Part shown: piece by piece, positions 60,933-64,000 of the stretch
How positions within the stretch are numbered: the stretch's first letter is position 1
How the letters are laid out: each line of letters begins with the position of its first letter
Assembly (NCBI GenBank): GCA_958009055.1
Contig: OY253649.1
Span: 496,001 to 560,000 of the forward strand
Direction of reading: 5' to 3'
Length of the DNA stretch: 64,000 nt
DNA from: Choricystis sp. odSpoLacu1
Taxonomy: Eukaryota > Chlorophyta > Trebouxiophyceae
Translations under genes and position numbers: made by a program
The notes under the pieces: model-generated
What the model was told of the DNA's origin: nothing
What the model saw: the letters and a program-made list of their open reading frames with translations, nothing else
Database searches by the model: none

Positions 60933-61948
60933 TTGGAGCAACACCCAGGCGGCTTCTTTTTGTTTCGAGACTGAACTTTCGACGCAGCCAAAAAAAAACA
61001 CCCTTTCCTCCCTTGTTGTTTTTCCCCCTCTTTCCCTCCCCCGAGAGAAGTTCACAACACCTGCACGGCGGTTCCGACTCTCTCTCTCTCTTCCCTCGAC
61101 TTGACTTTCCCCAAACCGTCCCCGCCTCCCTGTGGAGTCCCGCGGGCTGCCGGTCCCTCCCTCCCCTCCCTCCCTTCCTGCCGAGTCGCCCCCAAAACCC
61201 AAGGGCACCGCGTGTCCCCTCCCCTCACCACACAGGCCTCCTCCTCCTTCACACGTCCGCGTGTGATGGTGGTGGTGGCGGTTCGGGGGGAGGGCGTGGC
61301 TGCCCCTTCTTGGGGTGTGCACCGGCAACTTGCCCCCCCCCCCTCCCTCCTCTCCCCCCCACCGCGCCCTCGATCTCTGCCCTGCTGCGCAGCCTCAACG
61401 CGTGCTTTGCCCCCCCACCCCACCCCCTTGTCCCGAAATTGGTCTCGGCCTTTCCCCCCTTTCCTTTCCCCCCTTTTTTTTTTCCTTCGATCGCGCGACA
61501 CCCCCTCTTCTCCACGAGAGAGGGAGACACACAAAACACGACCCCACCACCACCACCACCTGCCTTTCTGGCGTTGTTGGGACAACCTGGCACCGCGCGT
61601 TTTTGCCAGACCGGCCCGCGTGTGACTGCTTTGCTTTTTCATTCTTTGGTTTTTTACGGGAGAGAAATTTTGGGCTGGGGGGCGCCGAGACTGGCGTTCC
61701 CCCACGCCAACAGAGACACGAAAAACAAGACGGTCGTGTAAAATAAGAAAAAGTACACTACGCCCCGAGGCGCGACGCCTGGAGGGGTTGACCCTCGGTG
61801 CAACACGAAACGACGAAAGAAAAACTCAATCACACTCGCGACTCTTTCAAGCATTGGTCAAGGCAAAAGCAACCAGCGCCTCCTCCCCTCTTTCGGTTCA
61901 GAGACCCCCCCTTTCCTCCCCCCCACACCCTCCCCCCCCCCCAAAATC
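60933..61948. other. Long intergenic region, RRM gene to BFR1-like gene
   Basis: About 1 kb dominated by C/T-rich runs (61000-61560), then AT-richer sequence (61640-61870) before the next start codon. No family-like protein in any frame; open frames here are Pro/Ser-rich artefacts. It must hold the 3' UTR of the RRM gene and the promoter and leader of the coiled-coil gene. A short hairpin (AGGCG-CGA-CGCCT) near 61769-61781 is too weak to call. Confidence 0.4.
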
Positions 61949-64000
61949 ATGTCGGACGCCGGCGACGCCGCCCCCGCCCCCGCGCCCGTCGTTGACGCGC
62001 CCACCGACGCCGCCCCCGCCAAGGCCGTGGGCCCGCCCCCCAAGCGCCTGCCCAAGCCCGACGATGCAGCCATGAAGGCGGCGTGCGACGAGCTGGCGGC
62101 CACGATCGCGGGCAACAAACGCACGATTGCGCAGGCGAAAGCCGCGCTGGACGCGCGCGCGGAGGCCAAGAAAGCGGGCGGCTCGCCCGCGGTGCAGGCG
62201 GCCCGCGCCAAGCTGGACGCCCTGCGCGACGCGTTCAAGGCGGAGCTGGCGGCCAAGCAGGCGGCGCGGGCGGAGCTGGACGCCGCCAACGCGGCGCGCG
62301 AAAAGGCCCGCTCCGACGCGCGCGACGCGCGGGCCAAGCTGCCGTACACCACGCCCGCCGCGGTGGATGCACGCATGGCTGAGCTGGAGGTGAATGTGTG
62401 GGAAGGAGGAGGGGAGGAGAGGGAGCGTTTTGGGCGCGAGGCGTTTTTTGGCAGTCAGGATCAATGGGCGGCAATCGCGCGCGCCCGCACACGGTCTCGC
62501 CCGTCGCCCGCCCTTCTGCCCGTCCCTCTTGGCCGCCCACGCGGTGGGCGACGGCGTCCCGAGTTAGGGTCGGGCGACGCGGTGGAGCGAGACGGGGGCG
62601 GGCGGTGTGGGGCGGGAGGGAAGCTCCCAGACGCACGCCTTTCGATCGCCCACTCTCACGCGCGCGCGTCGCTGTGGCGGTTGGTCCCTCCGGTCTCGGC
62701 GCCTGGCGCGGCGGCGGCGTGTATGAGCTGCCGTGGTGGACCGCGGGTTTTGGGGCGAGAGACACGCGGCGAGAGGGGGGCCGCGGGCGCACACGGCGCA
62801 ACGCGCCAAAACGACACACACGACCCCAACACTCACCCCCACTCTTCTCCCACCCCCCCCACCACACTCCACACAGTCCAAAATGCAGCACGAGTCCCTC
62901 ACCCTCAACGACGAGAAAGCGTGCCTGGAGGAGCTGAAGAAGCTGCGCGCCGCGCGGCGCGCGGTGGCCGCACACGCGGCCACCGCGGGCGCCGCCGCCA
63001 CCGACGACGGCGCCCGGGCCGCCCTGGTGGACAGGCTGAAAGCGGCTGACGAACGCCTGAACGCCATCAAGGCGGAGGAGGAAGCGGCGAGGGCTGAGCT
63101 GACGGCCGCCCGCGCGGCTGACGGGCAGAAGCCGGGGGAGAAGGGCAACGCGGACGTCGCGGCTCTGATTGCGTCCCGCAACGCGGCGCGCACCGCTTCG
63201 GAGGAAGCCTACAACAAGATCAAAGTCCTGCGCTCGGAGCACAAGGCGGCCATGGACGCGTGGTGGGCGTCCGAGAAGGAGTTTAGGGCGTGGCGCGCCG
63301 AGGACAAGAAAGCCAAGAACGCGCAGTGGGAGGCGGAGCGCGCGGCCAAGGACGCGGAGCGGGCCGCCCGCCACGCCGAGCTGGCGGGGGAGCCGTTCAA
63401 CCGGGAGGTGGCCACGTGCGAGCAGCTGGCTGCGTACCTGGCGAGCTTGGCGGGGGGCAAGGCGGACAGGCCGGCGCCCGCGCCCGCCGCCGCCGCGACC
63501 GCCACTGCCCCCCCCCGCCGGCTTTGCCCCCGCCGTCAAGAAGGATGCCGTCGCCGACCTGGCCGCCTTCGCCGCCTGCACGACACGGGGCAAGGGCGCC
63601 CGCGCGCGCGCGGCCAGGGCGACGGCCAGGCCGGCGGGCGGGCCCGCCAAGAAAGCGGGGACGCACACGCTGGAGGTCATCGCGGCGTTTGCGTCCGTGG
63701 GGGTCGCCGTCCCCCTGGCCCCCGCGGAAGTGGCCACCGCGTCCGCAGCGCTGGAGGGCGCCAAGGCGGCCTTCCTGGCGCGCCGGGAGAAGGTGAAGGC
63801 CAACGGGGGCGTCGACCCGGACGCGCCCAAACAGGACGAGGAGAAGGCAGACGCGGCGCCCCGCAAGGGTGGCGAAACCGCCGCCACGCCCTCCACCGCG
63901 TCCCCCGCCTCCGACGGTGCGGGCGTCTCGGTGTCCATCGCGGTGGACGGGGGCGGCGTGGACGTCAAGCTGACGGAGCGCGTGTCGTCGGAGGGCGCGG
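61949..64000 (+). CDS. BFR1: BFR1/proton-pump-interactor-like coiled-coil protein (5' part)
   Basis: Exons 61949..62389 and 62877..>64000, GTGAAT donor, phase 0; the protein runs off the right edge. After a Pro/Ala-rich start, a long charged helix (ACDELAATIAGNKRTIAQAK, AKLDALRDAFKAELAAKQAA) leads to SKMQHESLTLNDEKACLEEL. The latter (M-x-H-E-S-L-T-L-x-x-E-K) is the core of the yeast Bfr1 and plant PPI families. Then EEAYNKIKVLRSEHKAAMDA and WWASEKEFRAWR. Yeast Bfr1 is an mRNA- and polysome-associated protein, while PPI1 modulates plasma-membrane H+-ATPase. Both are possible here. From 63514 the frame must shift by removing one C of a C9 run (63505-63513) to give PPAGFAPAVKKDAVADLAAF. Without it the rest is an Arg/Gly-rich artefact. 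The 487-nt intron is GC-rich. Confidence 0.65.

Noticed and set aside
60929..61741. Ser/Pro-rich frames in the 1-kb gap before the BFR1-like gene
   Set aside because: Simple-sequence translation with no start context or resemblance; the gap is probably untranslated.

Overview
The window is nuclear DNA from a very G+C-rich, compact eukaryotic genome, most likely a green alga (Viridiplantae). I place 36 protein-coding genes in 64 kb, about one per 1.8 kb. About two thirds are split by introns, mostly 80-500 nt, nearly all with GTGAG-type (some GTGCG) donors and CAG acceptors. The green-lineage assignment rests on several genes: a RanGAP with a plant-type N-terminal WPP-like domain, a vacuolar sorting receptor with the plant cytoplasmic tail (IMAQYMPLDS), a short plant-type TOM22/TOM9, an SDP1-type lipase, MGDG synthase, plastid PII, bL31c, phytol kinase and a SOUL/DUF2358 protein. 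I cannot name the species; a picoalga of prasinophyte or trebouxiophyte grade would fit.

Layout, left to right. 1-10 kb: PII (cut by the left edge), a glutaredoxin-like protein, tRNA methyltransferase TRM11, MSH2, SDHAF3, TOM22 and lipase SDP1. 10-17.8 kb: vacuolar sorting receptor, a SURP-domain protein, a RhoGAP-like protein and the SOUL protein. 18-24 kb: GDP-L-fucose synthase and GDP-mannose 4,6-dehydratase tail to tail, which are the two steps from GDP-mannose to GDP-fucose, then phytol kinase. 24-32 kb: GTP cyclohydrolase II, a YacP/NYN-like RNase, PEX11, a TVP38/DedA membrane protein, a TrmJ-like methyltransferase and a PHT4 anion transporter. 32-41.8 kb: an SLC43-type transporter, a 2OG-Fe(II) oxygenase, an F-box/LRR protein, glutathione reductase and a small plastid membrane protein. 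42-50 kb: HSP90, an NDH-2/SelD-type flavoprotein, a PPC-LRR transmembrane protein and SFT2. 50-64 kb: RanGAP, bL31c, CDC50, MGDG synthase, an mTERF/helicase-associated-domain protein, an RRM protein and a BFR1-like coiled-coil protein cut by the right edge.

Apart from the GDP-fucose pair the neighbours share no pathway. Many pairs are head to head, with 90-220 bp between start codons. Plastid functions recur: PII, MGDG synthesis, phytol salvage, glutathione reduction, riboflavin synthesis and ribosome L31.

The most striking signal concerns simple repeats in coding sequence. At eight homopolymer C/G tracts (8-14 nt) and four alternating GC tracts (14-15 nt), the conserved reading frame continues only if exactly one repeat unit is removed. 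All twelve sites err in the same direction. I read this as a systematic assembly or base-calling expansion, with transcript-level slippage as a less likely biological alternative. Affected genes are annotated across the shift. A separate one-base deficit sits inside the YacP-like gene. I saw no tRNA, rRNA, transposon or CRISPR array.
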